Positions 12,251-21,898 of a stretch of DNA of 64,000 nt are shown here, in pieces. The stretch is from JALOKP01 sp963800865. GTDB lineage: Bacteria; Acidobacteriota; Polarisedimenticolia; J045. The stretch is taken from contig CAWDCL010000004.1 in the NCBI GenBank assembly GCA_963800865.1, forward strand, positions 2,418,001-2,482,000. Reading direction: 5' to 3'. Positions within the stretch are counted from its first letter, which is position 1. Every line of letters begins with the position of its first letter. Below the pieces are notes generated by a model, which searched no databases, was not told the DNA's origin, and worked only from the letters and a program-made list of their open reading frames with translations. The position numbers and the translations under genes are program-made.

Positions 12251-14895
12251 GCACGGTGCGCATCTTCCAGCTGGCTCAGGAGCTGAACATCGACAGCACC
12301 GAGCTGATGGACGCCCTTGCCGACATGGGCATCCAGGCCAAGTCCAATCTCGCGGCGCTCGAGGAGAGCGTCGTCGCCGACCTGCGCGAGCTGTTCAAGC
12401 CGAAACCGAAGGTGAAGGTGGCTCCGAGCGCGAAGGACGAGGCGGTCCGACGCGCCATCGCGGAGCGCGAAGCGCGCGAGCGCGCGGCCGAGGACGCGGC
12501 GCGGCGCGAGGAGGAAAGAAAAGCCGAGGCCCGCCGCCAGGCGCTCGAGCGCGCCGCGCGCCGACGCCAGACGACCCAGAAGGGCCCCGCTGCCGGCCCC
12601 GAAGACGCGATCCACATCGCGACCGAGACGCTGCCCGTCGCAACGGGGGCGCCAGGGGAGGAAGCCCCGACCCTGCCGGCGGGGCTCGACGCCGTGGCGA
12701 CCCGCCCGGCACCGGCCGCGCCGGCCGATGGCGCTCCTCCGACCGCCGAGCCGTCGCCTCCGGCGCCGGCGCCGGCTCCTGTCCGGCACGCGCCGGCTGC
12801 CCCGGCCAGTCGCCTCGGACGGGCGGTCATCGCGCCGCCCCCGGCCACCGCGAAGGAACGGGCCGAACTGCTCGGCCGTCCGCTCAGCCAGATGCGGGGC
12901 ACTGCCACCGCGCCGACGCGCCGCGTCCCGGCTCCGTCGGGGCCCGGGCGCACCTCCACCGCGCCGGCCGCGCCCCCGGGCGCCGGGCGCCGACCGCAGG
13001 GCCCGCCCTCTTCCTCCCGTTCCTCCCGTCCGCAGCAGCCCGTCCACGCCGCACCGCGCCGGCCGGTCGAGGCCGAGCCGCCCGTCGGCGAGGTCCGGAT
13101 CTCGGAGGGGGTCTCGATCAAGGACCTCGCCGAGCGGATGAACCGCAAGGCGAAGGACATCATCACGCGGCTCTTCCTGCAGCGCGGGGTGATGGCGACG
13201 ATCAACCACGCGCTCGACGAGGAAACGGCCCGCTGGGTCGTCGAGAACTTCGGCGGGATCGTCACGGTCGTCGGCGTCGAGCAGGAGGCGATCGCCGAGG
13301 CGATGTCCGGCCAGTCGGCCGAGGCCACCGCGCTGGCCGCCGAGAAGAAGGCGCCGCGCGCCCCCGTCGTGACCTTCATGGGCCACGTCGATCACGGCAA
13401 GACGAGCCTGCTCGACGCGATTCGCAAGACGCGGGTCGCGGAACGCGAGGCGGGCGGCATCACCCAGCACATCGGGGCCTACAAGGTGAAGCACCGGCGC
13501 GAGGGCGTCGACCGGGAGATCGTGTTCCTCGATACCCCGGGCCACGAGGCCTTCACCCTGATGCGCAGCCGCGGCGCCCGCGTCACCGACATCGTCGTCC
13601 TCGTCGTCGCCGCGGACGATGGCGTGATGCCGCAGACGATCGAGGCGATCAACCACGCCCGGGCGGCCGGCGTGCCGCTCGTCGTCGCGGTCAACAAGGT
13701 CGACAAGGCCGGCGCGCGGCCGGACCGCGTCAAGCAGCAGCTCGCCGACCGCGGCGTCCTCGTCGAGGACTTCGGCGGCGACGTGGTCTCCGTCCCCGTC
13801 TCGGCCAAGGCCCTGACCGGGATCGACAGCCTGCTCGAGATGATCCTGCTCGTGACCGACATGCTGGAGCTGGGCGCCAATCCCGAGGTTCCGGCGGCCG
13901 GCACCGTGCTCGAGGCCAAGCTGGACAAGGCCCGCGGCCCGATCGCGACCGTGCTGGTCCAGAACGGGACGCTGCGCGTCGGGGACGTCTTCGTCGTCGG
14001 CTCGCTGGTCGGGCGCGTTCGCGCCCTCGTCGACGAGCACGACAAGCGGATCGCGGAGGCCGGACCGTCGACGCCCGTCGTCGTGATGGGCCTCGAGGAC
14101 GTCCCGCAGGCCGGTGACACGCTCCAGGTCTTCCCGGACGAGCAGCGCACGCGCCAGATCGCGCTCTACCGCCAGACGAAGCGCCGGGAAGAAGAAGCGG
14201 CGCGCCGCACGAAGCTCCCGACCCTCGAGACCCTGCACCAGCAGATCAAGGAGGGCGAGGTCAGCGAGCTGGCGATCGTCGTCAAGGCGGACGTCCAGGG
14301 CTCGGTCGAGGTGCTGCGGAAGTCGATCGAGGACCTCTCCACCCCGGAGGTCACGGTCCGTGTGATCCACTCCGGCACCGGCGCGATCAGCGAGACCGAC
14401 ATCCTGCTCGCTTCGGCCAGCCGGGCGATCGTCGTCGGGTTCAACGTCCGTCCGGACCGAGGCGTCTCCGACCTCGCGCGCGAGGAGGGCGTCGACATCC
14501 GGCTGCACACCGTGATCTACAACGTGACCGAAGAGATCAAGAAGGCGATGCTGGCCCAGCTCGCTCCGGTCGAGAAGGAGGTCGCGCTCGGCCGGGTGGA
14601 GGTGCGGCAGGTCTTCCGGATCGCGAAGATCGGAACGGTCGCCGGCTGCTACGTCACGGAGGGGGTCGTGCGGCGCGACGCCCAGGTGCGCCTGCTGCGC
14701 GACAACGTCGTGGTTCACACCGGCCGGATCGCGACCCTGCGGCGGTTCAAGGACGATGCGCGCGAGGTCCGCTCCGGCTTCGAGTGCGGCGTCGCCCTCG
14801 AGCGCTACCACGACCTCAAGCCGGGGGACGAGATCGAGGCCTTCACGATCGAGATGACGCGCCGCGAATCGCTCGACCCGAGTGCTTCGGCGTAA
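12247..14895 (+). CDS. infB: Translation initiation factor IF-2
   Basis: IF-2 is the GTPase that places initiator tRNA on the 30S subunit. The 882-residue product starts at a GTG overlapping the nusA stop (MSTVRIFQLAQEL, the IF2-N domain). A long Ala/Pro/Arg-rich linker follows (about 60-290), then a second IF2-N domain. The G domain has GHVDHGKTS near residue 380, DTPGHEAF, and NKVDKA, followed by domains II-IV. Another GTG lies three codons in. The long charged linker is typical of IF-2 from high-GC bacteria. Confidence 0.97.
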
Positions 14896-14921
14896 CAGGC
14901 GGCGGGGCAGCGGGAGCTCTC

Positions 14922-15206
14922 GTGCGGGTCGGACTGCTGGTGTTGGAACTCTACCTGCCCGGCTCCGCGTCCCTCAAGGACAAGCGGCGGGTGGTGCGTT
15001 CGCTGCTCGAGGGCACGCGCGCCCGCCACAACGTCGCCACCGCCGAGGTGGACCACCAGGATCTGCTGCAGCGGGCCCAGCTGGCCTTTGCCTCGGTCGC
15101 CGGGTCGGACGCTCCGCTCGAGCGGCTGTTCGACCGGATCCTCGAGGAGGCCGAACAGCTCGCTCCCGGCGGCGTCAGCGAGATCGCGCGCGACATCCTC
15201 GGATGA
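14922..15206 (+). CDS. ylxP: DUF503/YlxP-like small protein
   Basis: A 94-residue protein beginning VRVGLLVLELYLPGSASLKD, which matches the DUF503 (YlxP) family often found next to infB and rbfA and suspected to act in ribosome or RNA metabolism. The GTG start at 14922 has GGGAG upstream; an in-frame extension further upstream runs inside infB and is not supported. Its stop overlaps the truB ATG. It occupies the place where rbfA is usually found. Confidence 0.85.
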   Translation: MRVGLLVLELYLPGSASLKDKRRVVRSLLEGTRARHNVATAEVDHQDLLQRAQLAFASVAGSDAPLERLFDRILEEAEQLAPGGVSEIARDILG

Positions 15207-16162
15207 CGCCGTCCGCGTCCGCGTCCCCGTCCGGCCTGCTGCTCGTCGACAAGCCCGAAGGGCGCACGAGCCACGACGTCGTCCGCTGGGTCCGGCGTGA
15301 GCTCGGGCTGCGCCGTGTCGGCCACGCCGGCACCCTCGACCCGCTCGCGACCGGGCTTCTGCCCTGCCTCGTGGGCCCGGCGACGCGCCTGGTCCAGTAC
15401 CTGCACGGCTGGCCGAAGACCTATGTCGGCGTGGTGGCGCTGGGGGCCGAGTCGCCGACGGGCGACCTCGAAGGGCTCCGCGGCACCCTGCCGCCCGGGG
15501 TTCCGACGCCGCCCGCCGCGGTCGTGCTCGCCGCGGAGGAACGGCTGCGCGGAACCTACCTCCAGCAGCCGCCGGCCTTCTCCGCCAAGAAGATCGGCGG
15601 GGTGCGGGCGCACCAGCTGGCGCGGCGCGGCTACGAGGCCCCGATCGCCCCCGTCCCGGTCACCGTCCACCGCCTGAGGCTGGTCCGCGCCTCCGGCGGC
15701 CGGATCCACTTTGCGGCCGAGGTTTCGAGCGGCACTTACCTGCGCAGCCTGGCCCGCGACCTGGGGCGTCTGCTCGGGACGGGAGCCTATCTCGCGGCGC
15801 TGCGCCGCACCGGGATCGGCCCGCTGCGGGTTCGCCAGGCCCTGCGCCCCTCCTGGGAGGCGGGCTGCCCCGGGATCGCGGACCGCCTTCTCGGGCTCGA
15901 GATGATCCCGTTGCGCCTCCCCACGGTGGTGCTCGACCCGGACGGGAGCCGGCTCTTCTCCCAGGGCCGCCCGGTGCCCGGTCCGCCGGGGACGGCCGCG
16001 GGACCGGTCCGGGCGCTGGACGCCGAGGGCCGCCTCCTGGGGATCGCGGAGATCGGAGAAGGGGGCGACCTCGCCCCCCGGACCGTGCTCCGCGAGGCGG
16101 ACCCGGTCACGGAGGGCGGACCGGGCATCTGGACGCTTGCCCACCCGGTCGACGGGTGGTAA
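15203..16162 (+). CDS. truB: tRNA pseudouridine(55) synthase TruB
   Basis: TruB makes pseudouridine 55 in the T-loop of tRNAs. The 319-residue protein has the catalytic block GHAGTLDPLATGLL with the nucleophilic Asp near residue 50, the KTYVGVVALG motif, and the SGTYLRSLARDLG block; a PUA-like tail follows. The ATG overlaps the ylxP stop (ATGA), and an initial Pro/Ser/Ala-rich stretch precedes GLLLVDKPEG. Confidence 0.96.
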   Translation: MTPSASASPSGLLLVDKPEGRTSHDVVRWVRRELGLRRVGHAGTLDPLATGLLPCLVGPATRLVQYLHGWPKTYVGVVALGAESPTGDLEGLRGTLPPGVPTPPAAVVLAAEERLRGTYLQQPPAFSAKKIGGVRAHQLARRGYEAPIAPVPVTVHRLRLVRASGGRIHFAAEVSSGTYLRSLARDLGRLLGTGAYLAALRRTGIGPLRVRQALRPSWEAGCPGIADRLLGLEMIPLRLPTVVLDPDGSRLFSQGRPVPGPPGTAAGPVRALDAEGRLLGIAEIGEGGDLAPRTVLREADPVTEGGPGIWTLAHPVDGW

Positions 16163-16259
16163 CCTCCGCCGTTCCTAAACCGCGACAAGACCGAGAGTTG
16201 AAACGAAGGCAGCAGTGCAAGCGGGCGCGGACGGGTTCCGGGCCCGGGAGAGTCTGACG

Positions 16260-16526
16260 TTGTCCCAGCGCATCGAGAAATCCGACATCATCACCGCGTT
16301 CCGCCAGCACCCCAGCGACACCGGCTCCCCCGAGGTCCAGGTGGCCCTGCTCTCCGAGCGGATCAACCACCTGACCGGGCACTTCGCCGACCACGTGAAG
16401 GACCATCATTCGCGGCTCGGTCTGTTGAAGCTCGTCGGGCAGCGCCGGCGCCTCCTGAACTACCTGCGGCGGAAGGATCCGGCCCGCTACCGCGACGTCA
16501 TCCAGCGGCTCGGAATCCGCAAGTAG
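16260..16526 (+). CDS. rpsO: 30S ribosomal protein S15
   Basis: S15 binds the central domain of 16S rRNA. The block DTGSPEVQVALLSERINHL and the ending RYRDVIQRLGIRK are diagnostic. I choose a TTG start at 16260 (GGGAG nine bases upstream) because it gives 88 residues, the normal family length. A GTG at 16215 with AAGG upstream would add 15 residues not seen in the family. The roughly 50-base leader could hold the autoregulatory site known from other bacteria, but I see no convincing structure. Confidence 0.94.
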   Translation: MSQRIEKSDIITAFRQHPSDTGSPEVQVALLSERINHLTGHFADHVKDHHSRLGLLKLVGQRRRLLNYLRRKDPARYRDVIQRLGIRK

Positions 16527-16537
16527 CCCGGTGCCCT

Positions 16538-16563
16538 GCGCTCCGGCGAGGAGCGCCGGTTTT
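16538..16563 (+). terminator. Hairpin between rpsO and pnp
   Basis: A perfect 7-bp stem (GCGCTCC with GGAGCGC, loop GGCGA) is followed by CGGTTTT, a short U tract. It could be a weak terminator or a processing/stability hairpin; in E. coli the rpsO-pnp gap has both a terminator and an RNase III site. Confidence 0.5.
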
Positions 16564-16659
16564 CGAGCGCGTCTCGCGTTCTCCCGGGCGGCGGCGCTTC
16601 GGTCGCGTCAAACCGCCCCTGCACCTGCCGGCGGGCCAGGCGCCCGCGAGGAGTGAGTC

Positions 16660-18774
16660 GTGTCCCATCACAAAGTGGAAGTCTCCGTCGGCGGGCGCCC
16701 GCTGATCGTCGAAACCGGCCTGATGGCCAAGCAGGCGGCGGGATCCGTCACCGTGCGGCAGGGCGACACCGTCGTGCTCGTGACCGCCCAGGCCGCGCCG
16801 ACCCCGCGTGACGCGGGCTTCCTGCCGCTCACCGTCGACTACCGCGAGGGGATGTACGCCGCGGGCAAGATCCCGGGCGGGTTCTTCAAGCGCGAGGGAC
16901 GCCCGAACGAGAAGGAGACGCTCAGCTCGCGGCTGATCGACCGGCCGCTGCGTCCGCTCTTCCCCAAGGGCTGGAATTTCGAGACGCAGGTCATCGCGAT
17001 GGTCCTCTCGGCCGACAAGGAGACGAACCCCGACGTGCTGGCGCTCACCGGCGCGGGTTTCGCGCTCGCCCTCTCGGACATCCCCTTCCCGCACCCGATC
17101 GCGGCCGTGCGCGTCGGCCTCGTCGACGGGAAGTTCCTGATCAACCCGACGCACGAGCAGGTGGAAGCGAGCAAGCTCGACATCATCGTGGCCGCAACCG
17201 AGGAGGCCGTCGTGATGGTCGAGGCGGGCGCCAAGGAGGCCTCCGAGGAGGAGGTCGTCGGCGCGCTGTTCGCCGGGCACGAGGCGATCCGCACGATCAT
17301 CGCCACGCAGAAGAAACTCGCCGCTGCCGCGGGCAAGGCCAAGCGCGAGTTCGCGCCGGCGCCCTTCCCCGAGGGGATCCGTGAAAGGGTGTTCGAGAGC
17401 GCGGGGCGGCCGCTCTACGAGGCGATGCAGATCCCGCGCAAGCTCGAGTCCTACCGTGCGGTGGACGCCATCCTGGCCGGGCTGGTGGCCGCGCTCCCCG
17501 AGGACCGCAAGGCCGACGAGCGCTACGTCAAGGAGGCGTTCTACGACCTGCAGGACGAGATCCTGCACAACCACACGATCGACAAGCGCGTCCGGCTCGA
17601 CGGCCGCGCGCTCGACCAGATCCGCCCGGTCTCGATCGTCGTCGGGCCGCTCCCCCGGACCCACGGCTCGGTGCTGTTCACGCGCGGCGAGACCCAGGCG
17701 CTGGCCACGACCACGCTCGGCACCTCGAACGACACGCAGCGGCTCGACTGGCTCGAGTTCGAGGGCGAGAAGCGCTTCATGCTGCACTACAACTTCCCGC
17801 CCTTCTCGGTCGGCGAGGTCCGGTTCCTCCGGGGCGCCGGCCGGCGCGAGATCGGCCACGGCGCGCTCGCCGAGCGCGCCCTGCGGCCGGTCCTCCCTGC
17901 CGAGGAGAAGTTCCCCTACACGATCCGGATCGTCTCGGACATCCTCGAGTCGAACGGCTCGTCGTCGATGGCCTCGGTCTGCGGCGGCTCGCTGGCGCTG
18001 ATGGATGCCGGGGTGCCGATCCAGCGGGCAGTCGCCGGGATCGCGATGGGCCTGGTCATGCGGGACGACAAGTACGCGATCCTGACCGACATCGCGGGCG
18101 CCGAGGACCACCACGGCGACATGGACTTCAAGGTCACCGGGACGCGGGACGGCATCACGGCCCTGCAGATGGACATCAAGATCACGGGGGTCACGCGGGA
18201 GATCATGCGCGAGGCCCTCGAGCAGGCCCGCCGCGCGCGGATGCAGCTGCTCGAGATCATGGACGGTGCGCTCTCCGCGCCGCGCTCCGACGTGTCCCAG
18301 TTCGCGCCGCGCATCCTGACGATCCACATCTCCAAGGACCGGATCCGCGACGTGATCGGGCCCGGCGGGAAGATGATCCGTTCGATCCAGGAGCAGACCG
18401 GCTGCGAGATCATGATCGAGGACGACGGGCGCGTGGACATCGCCTCGGTCAATCTCGACAGCGCCCGCCGTGCCGCCGACATCATCCGCGGGCTGACCGC
18501 GGAGGCCGAGCTCGGGAAGATCTACCTGGGCAAGGTGGTGCGCACGACGTCGTTCGGCGCGTTCGTCGAGATCCTGCCGGGGACCGAGGGGCTGGTCCAC
18601 ATCTCGGAGCTGTCCGAGCAGCGCGTGAAGAACACGACGGACGAGGTCCAGGAAGGCGACGAGATCCTGGTGAAGGTCATCGATCTCGACAACAACGGCA
18701 AGATCCGCCTGTCGCGCAAGGCCGCGATGCGCGAGCAGACCAGCGCAGCAGCTCCGGAGCCGGGGACTCCCTGA
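16660..18774 (+). CDS. pnp: Polyribonucleotide nucleotidyltransferase (PNPase)
   Basis: PNPase is the trimeric phosphorolytic 3'-5' exoribonuclease of the degradosome. The 704-residue protein contains two RNase PH domains (about 1-215 and 300-540, with the FFKREGRPNEKETLSSRLID block and the MDFKVTGTRDGITALQMDIK block), a KH domain (VIGPGGKMIRSI near 565) and an S1 domain (LGKIYLGKVVRTTSFGAF to the end). The GTG start follows GCGAGGAG. Its position after rpsO is conserved across bacteria. Confidence 0.97.
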   Translation: MSHHKVEVSVGGRPLIVETGLMAKQAAGSVTVRQGDTVVLVTAQAAPTPRDAGFLPLTVDYREGMYAAGKIPGGFFKREGRPNEKETLSSRLIDRPLRPLFPKGWNFETQVIAMVLSADKETNPDVLALTGAGFALALSDIPFPHPIAAVRVGLVDGKFLINPTHEQVEASKLDIIVAATEEAVVMVEAGAKEASEEEVVGALFAGHEAIRTIIATQKKLAAAAGKAKREFAPAPFPEGIRERVFESAGRPLYEAMQIPRKLESYRAVDAILAGLVAALPEDRKADERYVKEAFYDLQDEILHNHTIDKRVRLDGRALDQIRPVSIVVGPLPRTHGSVLFTRGETQALATTTLGTSNDTQRLDWLEFEGEKRFMLHYNFPPFSVGEVRFLRGAGRREIGHGALAERALRPVLPAEEKFPYTIRIVSDILESNGSSSMASVCGGSLALMDAGVPIQRAVAGIAMGLVMRDDKYAILTDIAGAEDHHGDMDFKVTGTRDGITALQMDIKITGVTREIMREALEQARRARMQLLEIMDGALSAPRSDVSQFAPRILTIHISKDRIRDVIGPGGKMIRSIQEQTGCEIMIEDDGRVDIASVNLDSARRAADIIRGLTAEAELGKIYLGKVVRTTSFGAFVEILPGTEGLVHISELSEQRVKNTTDEVQEGDEILVKVIDLDNNGKIRLSRKAAMREQTSAAAPEPGTP

Positions 18775-18799
18775 GTCCCCGCTCCGGCGGGAGGCGTCG

Positions 18800-20037
18800 G
18801 TGTCGAGGAAGCTGGGCGATCTGCTCGTGGAGCAGGGGCGGATCACGCCGCTCGAACTCCAGGAGGCGCTGCGCGCCCAGCGCATCTTCGGCGGCTCGCT
18901 CGGCACCCACCTGCTCCAGCTCGGGTTCGTGTCCGAGGCGGAACTGGGGACCGCGCTCGAGAGCGTGCACGGCGTCCCGGGCGTGAGCCGGGCGGAGTTG
19001 CTCGCGGCGGCCCCCGAGGTCTTCGCGCTGCTCCCCGCCGACTACGCGCGGCGTCACCGGGCGCTGCCGTTCCGCGTCGAGGGGGACGAGCTGTTCATCG
19101 CGCTCCAGAACCCGGCCGACACGCTGGCGCTTCACGAGGCCGCGTTCCTGACCGGGTTCCGGGTCGTCCCGCACGTCGCCCCCGAGGCCGTGATCAGGGA
19201 CGCGCTCGCCGCGCACCTCCGGCTCGATCCCGGCGCGCCGGCCGCCCCCCCGCGCGCCCCCCTCTCGCCGGCCCTCCGGTCCAGGACGTCACCACCGGCC
19301 CGATGCTCGCGACGGCCCGGCCGGCGCCCGCGCCCCGGCCGGCACCTCCCGCTCCCTCTCCCGCGGCTGCGGTCGACACGAACCCCGTCGTCGTCGCGGC
19401 GGGAACTCCCGCGCGCGCGTCGACACTCCCGCCGGCCGGAAAAGCCGCGCGGAACGGATCGGACGACGAAGAGTCACCCACCGCGGCGCTGCGCCACCCC
19501 GCCGCTGCGATCGGCGCGACCTCGCCTTCCGGTAACGCCGCGCCGGACCCGCTCGCGGCGGTCGGTCGACGGCTCGCCGCGGCCACGACCCGCGACGAGG
19601 TGCTCGCGGTCGCGCTGGAGGAGGTCGCGGCCCACTTCCCGCGCGCCTGCGCGTTCGCGCTGCGCGGGGACGAGGCGGTCCTCTGGAGCTCCTCGGGGCT
19701 GCCCCGCCCGCCGACGCGGCCGATCGCGATCCCGCTCGACGAGACCTCGGTCCTGTCCTTCCCGGACGACGCGCCGACGATCCGCTACGGCCCGGTCGCA
19801 ACCACCCCCTCGAACCAGGATCTCTACATCCTGCTCGGGGGCCGGATCCCGCGCGTGGCGCTCGTGGTCCCGGTGCAGGTCAAGAAGCGGACGGTCGTGG
19901 TGCTGTACGGCGACGACCCCGAGGGGACCTCGCGCCCCCCCGACTTCGTCCGGGTGCGGCGGCTCGCCGCGCTGACCGCGTGGGCGCTCGAGGCGGTGAT
20001 CCTGCGGGGCAAGATCCTGCGCGAGAGCGGCGCCTAG
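18800..20037 (+). CDS. GspE/MshE N-terminal domain protein with GAF-like C-terminus (frameshifted)
   Basis: The first frame (from 18800, MSRKLGDLLVEQGRITPLEL) encodes about 150 residues of the GspE-N/MshEN-type domain found at the start of type II secretion and type IV pilus ATPases, where it binds c-di-GMP or partner proteins. The protein-like reading then moves to another frame that ends at 20037 and encodes a Pro/Ala linker and a GAF-like alpha/beta domain (LDETSVLSFPDDAP, VPVQVKKRTVVVLYGD). The switch falls within two poly-C tracts (C7 at 19245-19251, C6 at 19257-19262); one added C would give a single 412-residue protein. No ATPase domain is present. Its stop shares CTAG with the convergent LysM gene. 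Confidence 0.7.
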
Positions 20038-21215
20038 AGGGCCTGCGCGCGGTCCCCGATCCGGATCTCGACCACCGATTCGAGCAGCTTGACGGTCGAG
20101 CCGGCTTCGCCGGTCGCGAGCACGACCCCCTGGCCGAGGACGCGGCGCGGCGCGTTGTTCTCACCCGGCCTCCAGAAGAGGACCTGGTCGCCGACCGTGA
20201 GCCCCGCACCGCTCCCGAGATCGATCCCGACCACGTATCCCTCGCCCGACATCATCGAACTCGGCTCGAACGAGGTGACGACCCAGCCGAGCGTCCCCTC
20301 GGTGATCCCGGTGAGCTGCTCGAGCCGGCGAACCTCGATGACCGGCAACGGCGAGCTGTCCAGCGGGACGAGGCGGTCGCCCAGCAGCATCGCGTCGCAC
20401 GAGGTCCGGATCTCGGCGGTCGCGGTGTCGGCCTGGACGGCGATGATGCGCAACCATCCCAGGTGGCGGATGAACTGGGCCTGGGCCGCCGATGTCACCG
20501 GGTGGCGCACGGTCCCTGCCGAGCGCAGGACCGCGAACTCCTGCCCCGGCACCATGCCGCGGCTCGCGCCCCCCTCGACGTAGACGATGTCCCCTTCCCC
20601 CTGGAGGATCTTGTCCGGCTCCTCGCGCGCGAAGATCCTGGACGCGGTGGGATCGATCCCTGCCGCGAGCTGGGGCGCGCAGCGCATTTCGGTCTCGGAC
20701 GCGACGGGCAACCGGAGGGGGACGCCCGGCGCGGCCGAAGGCGCCGCTGCGGGCGTCGGCCTCGGCGGCGCGGAGGTCCAGGGCTCCCGGACCGGTTCCG
20801 TGTCCGTGGGCGCGGAGGCCGGGGCCTCTCCGACCACGGTCGGCGCGCCCGGGATCACGATCGGATCGCCGGGGTAGATCCAGTGCGAGTAGGTGATCCA
20901 GCGGTTCGCGTCCCAGATCGTCGGCCACAGGTAGGGGTCGTTGAACGACTGCTGGGAGAGCGCCCACAGGCTGTCGCCCGGGGCCACGACGTGGACCTGC
21001 GCCCCGTCCGGCGGGACCGGCGGGTCGTAGGGGGTCCAGTGGTCACCGACCAGGCGCAGCCCCTTCGGCGGCGGGACGAAGCCCGTGACCCGGCCGTCCG
21101 CGGCGGGCGCAGCGCTGCCGCGCTGCTGCTCGATCTGCGCCGGGACCGCGGCTGCCGAACAGACGACGAGCGAAACGACGATGAGGGCGATGCCCACGCC
21201 CCTCTCCCTGGACAT
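20034..21215 (-). CDS. LysM-domain secreted protein
   Basis: The 393-residue protein has an N-terminal signal peptide (about 1-26), then a LysM module (HVVAPGDSLWALSQQSFNDP, with WPTIWDANRWI and a closing YPGDPIVIPG, about 74-120) that would bind peptidoglycan glycans. A Pro/Ala linker precedes a C-terminal beta-rich region of about 200 residues that resembles repeated small barrels but that I cannot name. GGAGG precedes the ATG, and a 7-bp inverted repeat (21227-21233 with 21242-21248) lies in the leader. It is the last gene of the long minus-strand envelope run; whether it shares a transcript with rsmD is unclear. Confidence 0.8.
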   Translation of the reverse strand: MSRERGVGIALIVVSLVVCSAAAVPAQIEQQRGSAAPAADGRVTGFVPPPKGLRLVGDHWTPYDPPVPPDGAQVHVVAPGDSLWALSQQSFNDPYLWPTIWDANRWITYSHWIYPGDPIVIPGAPTVVGEAPASAPTDTEPVREPWTSAPPRPTPAAAPSAAPGVPLRLPVASETEMRCAPQLAAGIDPTASRIFAREEPDKILQGEGDIVYVEGGASRGMVPGQEFAVLRSAGTVRHPVTSAAQAQFIRHLGWLRIIAVQADTATAEIRTSCDAMLLGDRLVPLDSSPLPVIEVRRLEQLTGITEGTLGWVVTSFEPSSMMSGEGYVVGIDLGSGAGLTVGDQVLFWRPGENNAPRRVLGQGVVLATGEAGSTVKLLESVVEIRIGDRAQAL

Positions 21216-21305
21216 GCCTGCCTCCGCACCGGTTCCACACGACCGGTGTTCGCCCTGAAATCTAGGTCCGGGAGGTGGCGAGCGGCAAGAGCCGTCCGGG
21301 ACGGT

Positions 21306-21893
21306 TCATTCCTGTTCTTCGGAATCGGCCGCGTGAAGCCCCGCGGCGCTCAGCGTGGTGTCCCCGTACCGGCGCGACCAGCGGAGAGAAAGCGATCCCC
21401 ACGCCACGGGATCGCCGGTCCGGTGCTCCACGACGACCAGGCTCTCGTCGTCCAGCCAGCCCCCGCCGGCGATCGCTTCGAGCCACCGGGGAAGACGCCG
21501 CTCCCCGTAGGGCGGGTCGAGGAAGAAACACCCGACGCGCGCGGGCAGCAGCTCGCGGGCAGCGCCGCGCAGCCACTGGCCGGCCTCGGCGGTCGCCAGC
21601 ACCAGCCCCTCGGCGCCGCGCGGATCGAGCCCCAGCCGTTCGAAGTTCCGGCGGATGGTCTCGGCCGCGTGCCGGTCGTTCTCGACGAGCACGACCGGGC
21701 GCGCGCCCCGCGAATAGGCCTCGAGCCCCACCGCCCCGGTGCCGGCCGCGATGTCGACGAACGCTTCGTCGCGCACCCCGGCCCCGAGGATGTTGAACAG
21801 TGCCTCGCGCACCGGGTCGGCGGTGGGCCGGACCCCGCGGCGCGGGACCGGCGCCAGCGTGCGGCCCTTGAACTCCCCGGAGACGATCCGCAT
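21306..21893 (-). CDS. rsmD: 16S rRNA (guanine(966)-N2)-methyltransferase RsmD
   Basis: RsmD methylates G966 of 16S rRNA. The start MRIVSGEFKGRTLAPVP is typical. The SAM-binding motif is VDIAAGTGAVGLEA near residue 50 and the catalytic motif is FLDPPYGE near 130. The length of 195 residues is normal. It begins five bases after the end of the TonB-like gene, so the two are probably cotranscribed. Confidence 0.95.
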   Translation of the reverse strand: MRIVSGEFKGRTLAPVPRRGVRPTADPVREALFNILGAGVRDEAFVDIAAGTGAVGLEAYSRGARPVVLVENDRHAAETIRRNFERLGLDPRGAEGLVLATAEAGQWLRGAARELLPARVGCFFLDPPYGERRLPRWLEAIAGGGWLDDESLVVVEHRTGDPVAWGSLSLRWSRRYGDTTLSAAGLHAADSEEQE

Positions 21894-21898
21894 CGCGC

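Noticed and set aside
18800..19975. The full 391-residue continuation of the GspE-N frame
   Set aside because: After about residue 150 it becomes Arg/Pro/Ser-rich nonsense while another frame reads like protein, so the continuation is a frameshift product.
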